From positions 62,001 to 126,000 of the forward strand of contig NZ_SEWE01000002.1 in assembly GCF_004167665.1 (NCBI RefSeq): a stretch of DNA of 64,000 nt. Direction: 5' to 3'. This document shows positions 16,203 through 25,448 of this stretch, piece by piece. The notes under the pieces were generated by a model, which worked only from the letters and a program-made list of their open reading frames with translations, ran no database searches and was not told where the DNA came from. How positions within the stretch are numbered: the first letter of the stretch is position 1; every line of letters begins with the position of its first letter. This stretch comes from Hymenobacter persicinus (lineage in GTDB: Bacteria > Bacteroidota > Bacteroidia > Cytophagales > Hymenobacteraceae). Made by a program: the position numbers and the translations under genes.

Positions 16203-16276
16203 TGGTTTTTGGTGGGTGGTTTTTGGTTTATGGCTTCCGGAATGTTCAAAAGCCATAAACCAATCACCAAAAACCA
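16203..16276. repeat. Inverted repeat between divergent LysR and S9 peptidase genes
   Basis: GGTTTATGGCT (16225-16235) and AGCCATAAACC (16251-16261) are a perfect 11-bp inverted repeat with imperfect outer arms built from TTTTTGGT / ACCAAAAA words. It fills the divergent promoter region and could be a regulatory structure or another member of the word-rich palindromes seen elsewhere in the window. Confidence 0.6.
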
Positions 16277-16319
16277 GTCTTACCTTTCCCTTCCAATTCC
16301 TTCCCTCCTTCTTCTCCTG

Positions 16320-18374
16320 ATGAATAAATCCATTCTGACTGCGCTGCTGGCTTTGCCACTGGCCGCCGGAGCCCAGCAAAGCGTGCTGACGCCCGAAAAG
16401 CTCTGGCAGCTCGGCCGCCTGGGCGAAATGCAGGTTTCGCCCGACCACCGGACCGTGGCCTTTACCGTGACCCGCTACTCGCTCACCGACAACAAGGGCA
16501 ACACCGACATCTTTACCGTGCCCGTGGCCGGCGGCGCGGTGCGGCAACTGACGACCACGCCCGGCTCGGAAAACACGATTAATTGGCGCCCCGACGGCAA
16601 GCTGACCTTTATTTCCGGGGAAGGCGGCACCGACCAGCTCTACGTGATGAACGCCGACGGCACGGGCAAACAGCAGCTCAGCGCCTTTCCCGACGAGGGC
16701 CTGAGTAACCTGAAGTACGCGCCCAAGGGTAACTTCATCCTGTACACCCAGGACGTGAAGACCGGCAAGGAAATCAAGGACTGGTACCCCGACCTGCCCA
16801 AGGCTGACGCCAAGATTATCGACGACTTGAACTACCGGCACTGGAACGTCTGGGACGATTTCAAGGCCACCCACGTGTTCTTCCAGCCCATCGGGGCCGA
16901 CGGCAAGCCCACCGGCTACGGCAAGGACGCCATGGCCGGGGAGAAGTTTGACGCGCCCCTGCAGCCCCTGGCCGGCTCCGAGCAGCTCGCCTTTTCGCCC
17001 GACGGCTATTCGGTGGCCTACACCTCGCGCAAGCTCACCGGCAAGGCCGAGGCCGAAAGCACCAACTCCGACATCTACCTCTACAACCTGCGCGACGGCA
17101 AAACCGAGAACCTGAGCCTGGGCCTCGAGGGCTACGACACGGAGCCTGCCTTCTCTCCCGACGGCACTAAGGTGGCCTGGCTGAGCATGGCTACACCCGG
17201 CTTCGAGTCGGACCGCAACGGCATCGTGGTGTACGACTTCAAGACCAAGAAGCGTGCGGACATCACCGCGGGCTCGGAGCAGGCCGCGGGCAACATCCGC
17301 TGGAGCCCCGACGGCAAGGCCATCTTCTTCACCGGCGTGGTGCAGGGCACCGACCAGCTGTTTTCGATTCCGAGCAAGGGCGGCAAGATGCGGCAGCTGA
17401 CGAGCGGCGCCCAGAACTACAACTCTTTCGAGCTGGCCGACGCCACCACCGCCATTGCCAACAAAACCACCATCGGCAGCCCCGCCGACCTGGTGCGCCT
17501 CGACCTGAAAACCGGCAAGGAAACGCCGCTCACCACCCTCAACAAAGACGACCTGGCCGGGGTGACGATGGGCAAAGTGGAAGACCGCCGCGTGACCACC
17601 ACCGACGGCAAGCAGATGCAGGTCTACGTCATCTACCCGCCCGGCTTCGACCCGGCCAAGAAGTACCCGACCCTGCTGTACTGCCAGGGCGGCCCGCAGA
17701 GCCCGATTACCCAGAGCTGGAGCTACCGCTGGAACTTCCAGCTGATGGCCGCCAACGGCTACATTGTGGTGGCGCCCAACCGCCGCGGCCTGCCCGGCTT
17801 CGGCACCGAGTGGAACAACAGCATCAGCGGCGACTGGGGCGGCCAGCCTATCCGCGACTACCTCTCCGCCATCGATGACGTGAGCAAGGAAAGCTACGTG
17901 GACAAGGACCGCCGCGGCTGCGTGGGCGCTTCCTACGGCGGTTACTCGGTGTATTACCTGGCCGGCCACCACGAGGGCCGCTTCAAAACTTTCATTGCCC
18001 ACGCCGGCCTGTTTGACCTGACCAGCTGGGACCCGAGCACCGAGGAAATGTTCTTCGCCAAGCACGACATCGGCGGGGCGCCCTGGGACGTGCCCCAGCA
18101 CAAAAGCTACACCCAGTTCAGCCCCCAGCTGTTCGTGGGCAAGTGGGACACCCCGATTCTGGTCATCCACGGCGGCAAGGACTTCCGGGTGCCCGAAGGC
18201 CAGGGCATGGAAGCCTTCGGCTCGGCCCAGCTGCGCGGCATTCCGAGCCGCTTCCTGTACTTCCCCAACGAGGGCCACTGGATTCAGAAGCCCCAGAATG
18301 CCGTGCTCTGGCAGCGGGTGTTTTTCGAGTGGCTGGGCCGCACCCTCCACCCCGACAGCCCCGCGGCCAAGTAA
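16320..18374 (+). CDS. Secreted S9-family prolyl oligopeptidase-type serine peptidase
   Basis: A 684-residue periplasmic peptidase. The start is ATG 16320 with signal peptide MNKSILTALLALPLAAGAQ; the upstream open frame is antisense to LysR and non-coding. A beta-propeller occupies about 20-430 (repeated motifs such as AFSPDGYSVAYTSR and IRWSPDGKAIFFTG). The alpha/beta-hydrolase domain follows, with nucleophile Ser538 in GASYGGYS, Asp621 in GGKDFRVP and His653 in NEGHWI. It belongs to the DPP-IV / acylaminoacyl-peptidase group that removes short peptides or acyl-amino acids. A terminator follows. Confidence 0.94.
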   Translation: MNKSILTALLALPLAAGAQQSVLTPEKLWQLGRLGEMQVSPDHRTVAFTVTRYSLTDNKGNTDIFTVPVAGGAVRQLTTTPGSENTINWRPDGKLTFISGEGGTDQLYVMNADGTGKQQLSAFPDEGLSNLKYAPKGNFILYTQDVKTGKEIKDWYPDLPKADAKIIDDLNYRHWNVWDDFKATHVFFQPIGADGKPTGYGKDAMAGEKFDAPLQPLAGSEQLAFSPDGYSVAYTSRKLTGKAEAESTNSDIYLYNLRDGKTENLSLGLEGYDTEPAFSPDGTKVAWLSMATPGFESDRNGIVVYDFKTKKRADITAGSEQAAGNIRWSPDGKAIFFTGVVQGTDQLFSIPSKGGKMRQLTSGAQNYNSFELADATTAIANKTTIGSPADLVRLDLKTGKETPLTTLNKDDLAGVTMGKVEDRRVTTTDGKQMQVYVIYPPGFDPAKKYPTLLYCQGGPQSPITQSWSYRWNFQLMAANGYIVVAPNRRGLPGFGTEWNNSISGDWGGQPIRDYLSAIDDVSKESYVDKDRRGCVGASYGGYSVYYLAGHHEGRFKTFIAHAGLFDLTSWDPSTEEMFFAKHDIGGAPWDVPQHKSYTQFSPQLFVGKWDTPILVIHGGKDFRVPEGQGMEAFGSAQLRGIPSRFLYFPNEGHWIQKPQNAVLWQRVFFEWLGRTLHPDSPAAK

Positions 18375-18387
18375 GCCCGGATTACCC

Positions 18388-18420
18388 AACAGGTCCCGCC
18401 GCATCCGGCGGGACCTGTTT
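18388..18420 (+). terminator. Intrinsic terminator after the S9 peptidase
   Basis: The stem AACAGGTCCCGCC / GGCGGGACCTGTT has a short loop and is followed by TGCTTTTGG. Confidence 0.85.
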
Positions 18421-18484
18421 GCTTTTGGAGTTTTCGCGCCTTAGGTCTTATCTTCTGCCTCCTTTCTATCCAATTAGCTTCGCC

Positions 18485-19651
18485 GTGTTCCGCTACCTAT
18501 CCTGTCTGTTGCTTGCACTGCTGCTATCCCCCCCAGCGGGTCGGGCCCAGAATCCCTACCCCCAGAACACCTACCCCAGCCAGTTTCGCCAGCCCATCCG
18601 GAGCTACGGACCGGCCCAGTCGGGGCTGCAGTCCCGCTCCAACCGGATTACCATTGGCCCCAGCATTCCTATTGCGCTGCAAAGTGCCGACGACCTGATT
18701 ATTGGAGAGCCGGACTCAGCCCGCCGCCGCCAGTACGTGCAGCAGCGGGTGCGCTCCGTGGTAAAAGTGCGCCTTGATGGGCGGGGCCAGGTCCAGGACA
18801 CGCTGGAATACCAAGCCTTCAACGAGCAGGGCCGCGCCACGGAAGCGGGCACTTCTCCCGGCCGGATTAGGCGGCAGTGGAGCTACAATGCCCAGGGCCA
18901 CTGCACGGCCTTGGTAGTGCTGCCAGCGACCAGTCAACCCTACACCTTCATCACGAGCTACCATCCGGGCTTGCGTCGGGGGCAGCAGGAAGTGCTCCAG
19001 CCCAATGGCACCCGCACCGTGGTGGGTGAAAGGCAGCTCTACCAGCACGCCGACACGCTTCTCACGGAGGCCGTCGGCCACAACCTGCTGGTGGGCAACC
19101 ACCAGTACTTGGACTATTACCAACGCAGCCTGCGGCTCCAGCCCCACCCCGACACTGTACTCTGCCTGACCGGCTTCTACGACCAGAACAAGCAGCTCAC
19201 CGGCTCCCGGGTCGACTACTTGCTTTATCAAGCCGGGCAGCTCACCGAAAGCGGCCGGCTCGACCTTGGCCAAGCCGCCAAGGCCCAGCCTGAAGCCGGG
19301 GGCGCGGCCGGAACGGTAGTGCCGCTGCTTAGTTCCCACCAAGCGCTGCTGGCGTTGCGCCGCGGATCGGGGCGGCTGGAGGTGCGCCGCTCCCACTACG
19401 ATGCCCGCCGCCGCCTGATCAAGCAGGAAAATCTGCCCCAGGCCGGCACCAGTCGGGAAGTGCTCAACACCTACAACTCCCTCGACCAGCTCATTGGCCA
19501 GCAACTGGTTACCTCCGGCATCTCCTCCCCGACCCGCTCGGCCTTCACGGTTTATTCGTATTCGCCCACAGGGCTGCTGCTTGGCGAAACTACCAATGCC
19601 CGTTCCAGCAAGCCGGTATTTTACCGGTATCTGTACCAATACTACCGTTGA
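18485..19651 (+). CDS. Secreted protein with YD/RHS-like repeats, unknown function
   Basis: A 388-residue exported protein starting at GTG 18485, where a signal peptide begins (VFRYLSCLLLALLLSPPAGR); the open frame extends back into the S9 peptidase and that part is a shadow. The mature protein begins Gln/Asn/Pro-rich, then has beta-rich segments resembling YD-type repeats (RQWSYNAQGHCTALVV, FYDQNKQLTGSRVDYLLY, HYDARRRLIKQENLP, VYSYSPTGLLLGETTNARSS). It is too short to be a toxin-type RHS protein and has no toxin tip. It is probably an outer-membrane or surface-associated protein; the function is not identified. Confidence 0.7.
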   Translation: MFRYLSCLLLALLLSPPAGRAQNPYPQNTYPSQFRQPIRSYGPAQSGLQSRSNRITIGPSIPIALQSADDLIIGEPDSARRRQYVQQRVRSVVKVRLDGRGQVQDTLEYQAFNEQGRATEAGTSPGRIRRQWSYNAQGHCTALVVLPATSQPYTFITSYHPGLRRGQQEVLQPNGTRTVVGERQLYQHADTLLTEAVGHNLLVGNHQYLDYYQRSLRLQPHPDTVLCLTGFYDQNKQLTGSRVDYLLYQAGQLTESGRLDLGQAAKAQPEAGGAAGTVVPLLSSHQALLALRRGSGRLEVRRSHYDARRRLIKQENLPQAGTSREVLNTYNSLDQLIGQQLVTSGISSPTRSAFTVYSYSPTGLLLGETTNARSSKPVFYRYLYQYYR

Positions 19652-19825
19652 GGCTGGGCAGCGGCCGGGGAGGTCGTTCTACGGTTCACCTTGGCTGTTT
19701 CGGGCGCTTTTCCTCCTCCCCGTCGGGAAAGAGGAGGCTGTATTTAATATTATAATTCCTATGTTTGGTGGTACTGCGGGGCGGAGTGGGCGAGAAATCA
19801 GGTATCCGTTTATAATCCATCGGCA

Positions 19826-21802
19826 TTGCATACTCCCTATCCTTACCTGACGAGCAACGCGACCCGGCCCGCGGCCCCCTGGTTGCTGGTACTGCTTTTG
19901 CTGCTGGGCAGCTGGCTAGGCAGCCCCGCCGCCCGCGGCGCCGAGGCCCCCCACATCGTGCGCGACACGCTGTTGCTCAAGGACCCCAAGGGGCCCCACA
20001 TTTCGGAGGCTTACCGCTACTACACCGAGCCCTTCAGCACCCCGCCCGACCCCGAACGAGTGGAAGCCCTGTGGCGGGCGGGCAAGCTCCAACCCGGGCC
20101 CTGGCACAAAACCCTGAATCTGGGCATCCTGCACGAGCGGGTCTGGATGCGGCTGGTGGTGCGCAACACTGACCCGGAGCGCCTGCGGTTTCTGTGGAGC
20201 ATCTTCAACTTTGCCGACAGCGCCGCCCTGTACTGCCGCCGGACCGGCGAAACGAAGTTTACCCGCCTGGGCGCGGGCAGCTCCTGGGTGCCGGCCGCCG
20301 ACCGGCAATTCCCGGCCCGCTCCCTGAGTTTTCCCTTCGCCCTGGCGCCCGGCGAAACAGCCGTGCTGCTGCTGCGCATTGAGGTGCACACGGGCGGGGT
20401 GTACCTGCCCACCTACATCGAAACCACCGAGCACTTTCTGGCCTGGGAAATGAACTTCCCCTTCGACCGATATTGGGTGTGGTTGCTGGGCTTCTACTTG
20501 GGCAGCGCGCTCTTCAGCCTGGTGCTCTACGCCTTTCTGCGCGACCGAATCTACCTCTGGTACGTCACCTACGTGGCCTGCATCACCCTGTTTCTGATGA
20601 TGGAAGACGGCCTGGATGCCATGCTGCTGCCCGCGGGCCTGTACCGGGTGCTCTGGTCGGTTGGGCAATATAATCTGATGATGCTGGCGGCGGCGGCGGG
20701 CATCCGCATCATGCAGCTGTTTCTGCGCCTGCGCGCGGGCTGGCCCCGCCTGCACCGCACCGGCAACTGGCTGGCGGGCCTAGCCGTGGGATTCGTGGTG
20801 CTCTACGCCGGGCTCTATCCCTGGGCCGTGCGCCACAACAGCCTGCTGCTGGTGCAGATTCTCAACGATGCCCGGGAAGTGCTGCTGCTGACGGTGTTCG
20901 GCTACGGCTGGGTGGCCCTGCTGGCGCTGATCCTGAGCCCGCGGCGGCGGCTGGCGGGCTACTACCTGCTCACGTACTTCTTCTTCATCGTGGGCTTTGC
21001 TTTGTTCTGGCTCAACCACATCGGCCTGACCAGCTTCAACCCCATTTACCCCAACGCCCTAGCCTGGGGGCTGTTTTGCGAGCTGCTGGTGCTCAGCGCC
21101 CTGCTCACCGGCCGCTTCCGCCACACCCTGCGCCACAACGAGCGGCTGCGCACCCGCCAGCTGCGCCAGCGCAACCTGCTCGGCAGTCGCCTGATTGCGG
21201 CCCAGGAAGAGGAGCGCGAGCAGCTGGCCCGGGAGCTCCACGACGCGCTGGGCCCCAACCTGGTGGCCCTGAACATGGCCTGGCAGGGGCCGGCCCTGCA
21301 GGAAGCCCTAGCCACGACGCCCGCCGCCGCGGCCGTGGGCCGGCAGAGTGAGCTGCTGCTGCGCCACCTCTACGACAGCGTCCGCTCGATGAGCCACTCC
21401 CTGCTGCCAGCCCAGCCCGGCCTGGGCAGCCTGGTCGATTCGCTGCAGGCTTTGGGCGAGCTGTTCAACCTCTACGGCACGCCCGCCGTGCTCATTCGCT
21501 GCGACCCGGGCCTGAATGAGCTGCCCGCCCCGCTGCAGCTGGCCACCTACCGCATTGCCGCCGAGCTGCTCAACAACGCCATCCGCCACGCCCACGCCAC
21601 CGAAGTGCAGGTGCGGGTCCGGCCCTCGAATGACCGCCTGGAAATCGTGGTGCAGGACAACGGCCGCGGCTTCGGGGCCGCCGTGCCCGAGGCCGGCATC
21701 GGCCTGCGCGGGGTAAAGGCCCGCGCCGCCTATCTGCGCGGGCAGGTCGATATCAACAGCTCCCCCCAGGGTACTACCGTTCTGGTGCTGCTGCCGCTTT
21801 AA
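19826..21802 (+). CDS. 7TM-DISM sensor histidine kinase (HisKA_3 type), orphan
   Basis: A 658-residue membrane kinase. The start is a TTG at 19826; a signal sequence follows (WLLVLLLLLGSWLG). Next come an extracytoplasmic 7TMR-DISMED2-like sensor domain (about 45-200, RLVVRNTDPERLRFLWS, VLLLRIEVHTGGVYLP), seven hydrophobic helices (about 215-410, 7TMR-DISM), a coiled linker, and a NarL-type dimerisation domain (AAQEEEREQLARELHDALGP) with His472. The HATPase_c domain has AELLNNAIRHAHA, VQDNGRGFG and GIGLRGVKARA. This kinase class normally pairs with a LuxR-type regulator, but none is adjacent. The ligand is likely a carbohydrate, inferred from the family. Confidence 0.9.
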   Translation: MHTPYPYLTSNATRPAAPWLLVLLLLLGSWLGSPAARGAEAPHIVRDTLLLKDPKGPHISEAYRYYTEPFSTPPDPERVEALWRAGKLQPGPWHKTLNLGILHERVWMRLVVRNTDPERLRFLWSIFNFADSAALYCRRTGETKFTRLGAGSSWVPAADRQFPARSLSFPFALAPGETAVLLLRIEVHTGGVYLPTYIETTEHFLAWEMNFPFDRYWVWLLGFYLGSALFSLVLYAFLRDRIYLWYVTYVACITLFLMMEDGLDAMLLPAGLYRVLWSVGQYNLMMLAAAAGIRIMQLFLRLRAGWPRLHRTGNWLAGLAVGFVVLYAGLYPWAVRHNSLLLVQILNDAREVLLLTVFGYGWVALLALILSPRRRLAGYYLLTYFFFIVGFALFWLNHIGLTSFNPIYPNALAWGLFCELLVLSALLTGRFRHTLRHNERLRTRQLRQRNLLGSRLIAAQEEEREQLARELHDALGPNLVALNMAWQGPALQEALATTPAAAAVGRQSELLLRHLYDSVRSMSHSLLPAQPGLGSLVDSLQALGELFNLYGTPAVLIRCDPGLNELPAPLQLATYRIAAELLNNAIRHAHATEVQVRVRPSNDRLEIVVQDNGRGFGAAVPEAGIGLRGVKARAAYLRGQVDINSSPQGTTVLVLLPL

Positions 21803-21846
21803 CCGGCCAGACGCATCCCCTGCTATCCCACCCCATTTCATTACTT

Positions 21847-22383
21847 ATGAAACCCACTTTATTCCTCTACGCGGGCCTGCTGCTGCTCACCCAGTGCAGC
21901 AAGTGCAAAAAAGACGACCCCACCCCTGCCGAGCAGTTGCCACCCGCCACGCAGACCGGCGCCAACACCTTCGGCTGCCTGGTCAATGGGCAGCCGTACA
22001 CGCCTAGCGGCTATAATGGCGTCAGTAATTATGCAGTGCTCTATGATCCTGGCTTCAAAGGCGGAAGCTTGGACGTGCGCACCTATCGATACCCAAGACC
22101 AGGCAAAAGTCAATACCTGATCTTGAGTAGCACTAACATTGATAAGCCAGGCGTTTATCAATTCTCTCCTACAGCAGGAGCGTTTTTTACGGATGCGCTT
22201 AGGCCTGTCCCATGCAACAATTACGACAGTAGTGATAACAACACCTATTCGAAGGGAACCATCACCATCACTCGGCTGGACCTTAATGCCGGCATCATTT
22301 CCGGCACGATTGACTTCACCTTAGCCCAGCCTGGCTGCGACACGATTAAGGTCACGCAGGGGCGCTTCGACAAAAAGCTGTGA
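21847..22383 (+). CDS. Lipoprotein, DUF6252/DUF5025-like
   Basis: A 178-residue lipoprotein with lipobox LLTQC (Cys17) followed by charged SKCKKDDP. The mature part has the phrase NTFGCLVNGQPYTP typical of a group of Bacteroidota lipoproteins (DUF6252/DUF5025-like), then alternating strands ending TIKVTQGRFDKKL. Codons in the middle (about 22010-22330) are less GC-rich than in neighbouring genes. It lies 44 bases after the orphan kinase and may be co-transcribed. Function is unknown. Confidence 0.72.
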   Translation: MKPTLFLYAGLLLLTQCSKCKKDDPTPAEQLPPATQTGANTFGCLVNGQPYTPSGYNGVSNYAVLYDPGFKGGSLDVRTYRYPRPGKSQYLILSSTNIDKPGVYQFSPTAGAFFTDALRPVPCNNYDSSDNNTYSKGTITITRLDLNAGIISGTIDFTLAQPGCDTIKVTQGRFDKKL

Positions 22384-22422
22384 CGCCCCGCGAAATGCCG
22401 GGTTGGTCCTGCTCAAGCGGTT

Positions 22423-22956
22423 TTAGGCGCCTGCGGCTCCTTGGGGCGGCCATTCGGCTTTCAGTACCGACATCACCAGCTTGTCGTGAAACACGCCGCG
22501 CCGGCATGCCGCCTGGCGGAGTCGCCCTTCCAGGATGAACCCCGCTTTGGTATAGGCTTTCACCCCGCCCGGGTTCAATTCGGAAACCGTGAGCATAATC
22601 CGGTTGAGCTGGTGGCGGGTGAAGCCCAGGTCGACGATTTGCTGCGTGACGGCCGTCCCCACGCCCTGGCCCCAGGCGGCTTTCTCGCCGATAAAAATGA
22701 AGTATTCAGCCGACTGGTTTGCTGTGGAAATGCCGGTGAGGCCGGCGTAGCCAATCAGCTTGTTGGTTTCCGCCCAATAGATGCCCAGGTTCAGAGTGTT
22801 GGGCTGCACCAGGGTGGCGGCAAACCACTCGTCAATCTGCTCCGTGGTTTTTAGGCGTTGGAACACTGAGAGCGAATACTCGATGACCTCGGGGTCACGG
22901 AGCCACGCGTAGAAGTGCGCGGCGTGTTCGGGTTGCAAAGGAGCGAGCTTCACCAT
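22423..22956 (-). CDS. GNAT-family N-acetyltransferase
   Basis: A 177-residue acetyltransferase of the RimJ/RimL/SpeG group. The acetyl-CoA pyrophosphate-binding loop is AAWGQGVGTAV, preceded by the strand AEYFIFIGE and followed by NRIMLTVSELNPGGVKAYTKAGF. The substrate is not predictable. A TACCTTTA -7-like box on the minus strand (22998-23005) is the probable promoter. Confidence 0.88.
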   Translation of the reverse strand: MVKLAPLQPEHAAHFYAWLRDPEVIEYSLSVFQRLKTTEQIDEWFAATLVQPNTLNLGIYWAETNKLIGYAGLTGISTANQSAEYFIFIGEKAAWGQGVGTAVTQQIVDLGFTRHQLNRIMLTVSELNPGGVKAYTKAGFILEGRLRQAACRRGVFHDKLVMSVLKAEWPPQGAAGA

Positions 22957-22997
22957 GGCCTGGGCTGGTCGTTAGCTGCCTGGGAGCAGGCAGGCGC

Positions 22998-23005
22998 TAA
23001 AGGTA
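22998..23005 (-). promoter_or_regulatory. Candidate -7 box for the GNAT gene
   Basis: TACCTTTA on the minus strand is one mismatch from TAnnTTTG, 41 bases upstream of the start. Confidence 0.4.
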
Positions 23006-23085
23006 AGCACCCACCGCCCCGGCGCACACTCGCGGCATAAAGAGCCAGGGGCGGTGGGCGGCCAACCGGGCAGGCGGCGCAGGCC

Positions 23086-25230
23086 TTACGCCAGCACTGC
23101 CTCGGTTACCTTGCCGATGTCGGAGCTGACTTTCTGGATGAATTCGAGCTGTTCGAGCAGCAGCCGGTCGTCGGCGGTGAGGTCGGCTTTCTTGAGCTGC
23201 ACGGGCTCGATGAGGGCCGTGTCGGCGGGGGCGGGCGGGGCCGGGGCTTCGAGCTTCTTCTGGCTGCGGCTCAGCACGGCCATGGCCTGTTTCACGGCCC
23301 GCATGCCCTCGGCCGGGTAAGCGGGTCGGTGCTGGGCCAGCACGGCCGAGGTGATGGTGGCAATGTTGGAAGACAGAATGTGGTTGAGCACCACGAACTG
23401 GTGCACTTGGGCGCTGTTGCGCTGCTTGCTCTTGGGCTCCGACAGCATCCGCTGAAACGCCGCCGCCAGGTTGGCCGAGCTTACGTAGACCGTTTTGCGG
23501 GTCAGGCGGTAGTCAGTGGCCTGAATGGGGGTACCGGCCAGGCTGTCGGCCAGCTTCTGCAGATAGCTCACGTTGGCTTGCAGCACGGCACGCATAAAGT
23601 CACGGAGCTGGTCGGACTCCCAGCGCGGAAACAGCAGATAGCCGGCCATAAACGCAATGATGCAGCCGATGACGGTATCCAGAATACGCTCCTCCACCAC
23701 GTCGAGGTAGCCCAGGCCCAGGAAGCTGAACAGAATCAGCAGGTAGGGCGTGAGCGAAATCACGGTGACGATGTAGTTGATGCGCTGGAAGCTGTAGGCC
23801 ACCACCATCAACACCACCAGCAGGGCAAACTGGGCCGTCTTGTCTTTTACCAGCAGCAGAATGGCCACCCCAATCACTCCGCCCACCACCGTACCCAGGA
23901 TACGCTGGTAGTTGCGCTGCTTGGTCAGGCTGAAGGCGGGCTTGAGCATGTAGGTGGTCGTCATCAGAATCCAGTAGCCGTGGTGGCCGTGCAGAAAAAA
24001 CTTCGACACGATGTAGCCCACCAAGCAAGCCAGCGTCATGCGCACGGAGTGGCGAAACACCGAGGAGTTGAAGGTCAGGTTGTCGCGCAGGGCCTTGCCC
24101 TCGATTTCCTGGTGCGACACGAACTGATTGTACTCGGCGGCCCCGCCCCGGGCCGGGGCCAGGGCGGCCCGGTCGAAGTAGTTGAGGATGTCGCGCACGC
24201 GCTGGGTGAGGTTGCGCAGGTTCACCAGGATTTTCTTGAGCACGATGCTACTGACCTCGGGGTGGCGGGCACTCACGGCGTCGGTGCGCTGCTTGAGGCG
24301 TTCGAGCTGCCCGGTCAGGTCGGCTTGGCTACGGTAGGGCCGGTTGGCCTGGATGGCCAGCCCGATGCGGTCCAGCTCCACGGCCAGGTCCCGGATCAGG
24401 CGGGCCACGTCGTCGAGCACGCCGGTGGGGCCGTACCGCTCGCGCAGCGCCGCATAGTCGTAGTAGGTGGCCGTGATGTGCTCGTAGAGGTCCACCACGT
24501 CGACGAAGGTGAGCACCATGCGCCGCCCCACGCTGGTCGACTCGTTTACAATCTGCCGGCTCTTGAACAAGACCTCGCGCACGGCGTCCTGCTTTTCGCT
24601 CACCACCACCTGCTGGGCCACGAGGCGGCGGTAGTCTTCGTCGAGGTTGGTAGTGGCGCTGTAGAACTCGGCCTTGATTTCGAGAAACTGCGAAATGGCG
24701 TGAATGCACTGCCCCAACGCCTGCTGGGCAGGCCGGTAGGGCCGCACCCGGTAGAAAATCAGGGCCAGGGCCATGTACCAGAGCCCGCCGGCCAGCACCA
24801 GGCCGCTGTAGGGCAGCACCTGGGCCGGCGTCAGGGGCCGGTCCATCATCAGGATCATAATCAGCAGCGAGGCCGTGCCCACGAGCGAGGCGCGGTTGCC
24901 GTACACGAGCAGCATCGTGAAGACGAAGCTCAGCGCCACCACTTCCAGGCCCATCAGCACCACGCTGCTGCGCACGAAGCCCGTGAGCACGGCCACCAGA
25001 AACACCGACAGGCAGGTAATCAGCATGCCGTTGCGCTTGTGCGCCACCGGCCCGGGCGTGTCGACCACGCTCACGCACACGGCCCCAGTGGACAGCGTGA
25101 TGCCGGTTTCGAGGTAGCCAAGCTGGCCGAAGAGCAGGGACGGAATCAGGATGGACAGCGTGATGCGCACCCCATCGGAGAAATCCTGGCTGGAAAAGAA
25201 ATATTGAACGGAACGGGTGGAAGGCGACAT
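23086..25230 (-). CDS. FUSC-family membrane protein (YccS/YhfK-like)
   Basis: A 714-residue inner-membrane protein from ATG 25230 (MSPSTRSVQYFFSSQDFSDG), consistent with other Bacteroidota FUSC proteins; the frame extends 29 residues upstream. Two hydrophobic blocks of about five to six helices each (about 20-160 and 385-520) are separated by a cytoplasmic domain, the YccS/YhfK duplicated layout. Conserved text includes ETGITLSTGAVCVSVVDTPGP and HGYWILMTTTYMLKPAFSLT. The family is thought to export aromatic acids or similar organic acids, but the substrate is unknown here. Confidence 0.9.
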   Translation of the reverse strand: MSPSTRSVQYFFSSQDFSDGVRITLSILIPSLLFGQLGYLETGITLSTGAVCVSVVDTPGPVAHKRNGMLITCLSVFLVAVLTGFVRSSVVLMGLEVVALSFVFTMLLVYGNRASLVGTASLLIMILMMDRPLTPAQVLPYSGLVLAGGLWYMALALIFYRVRPYRPAQQALGQCIHAISQFLEIKAEFYSATTNLDEDYRRLVAQQVVVSEKQDAVREVLFKSRQIVNESTSVGRRMVLTFVDVVDLYEHITATYYDYAALRERYGPTGVLDDVARLIRDLAVELDRIGLAIQANRPYRSQADLTGQLERLKQRTDAVSARHPEVSSIVLKKILVNLRNLTQRVRDILNYFDRAALAPARGGAAEYNQFVSHQEIEGKALRDNLTFNSSVFRHSVRMTLACLVGYIVSKFFLHGHHGYWILMTTTYMLKPAFSLTKQRNYQRILGTVVGGVIGVAILLLVKDKTAQFALLVVLMVVAYSFQRINYIVTVISLTPYLLILFSFLGLGYLDVVEERILDTVIGCIIAFMAGYLLFPRWESDQLRDFMRAVLQANVSYLQKLADSLAGTPIQATDYRLTRKTVYVSSANLAAAFQRMLSEPKSKQRNSAQVHQFVVLNHILSSNIATITSAVLAQHRPAYPAEGMRAVKQAMAVLSRSQKKLEAPAPPAPADTALIEPVQLKKADLTADDRLLLEQLEFIQKVSSDIGKVTEAVLA

Positions 25231-25448
25231 CGACGGCGGCGGGCAGCGGTTTTGGCTCGGAAGCCTATACGGCGCTACCCGCTGCATAGGCCGCTCCGGG
25301 CCGGGCCAAGCTACCAAAAATCCGGCCCGCGGCCCCCGGGGCCAGTAACGGCCGGCAAAAAAAATCGGGGCGCAATGCCCGGCGCGTTGCTAGCTTTACG
25401 AGGGGCCGCCGGCCCGGCCGTTTCACTATCTGCTACTTTCTGCGCGCT

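Noticed and set aside
15276-18404. A 1042-residue minus-strand open frame covering LysR and the whole S9 peptidase
   Set aside because: Only the last 303 codons (LysR) have protein character. The rest is an antisense mirror of the peptidase, caused by high GC and the absence of stops on the opposite strand.
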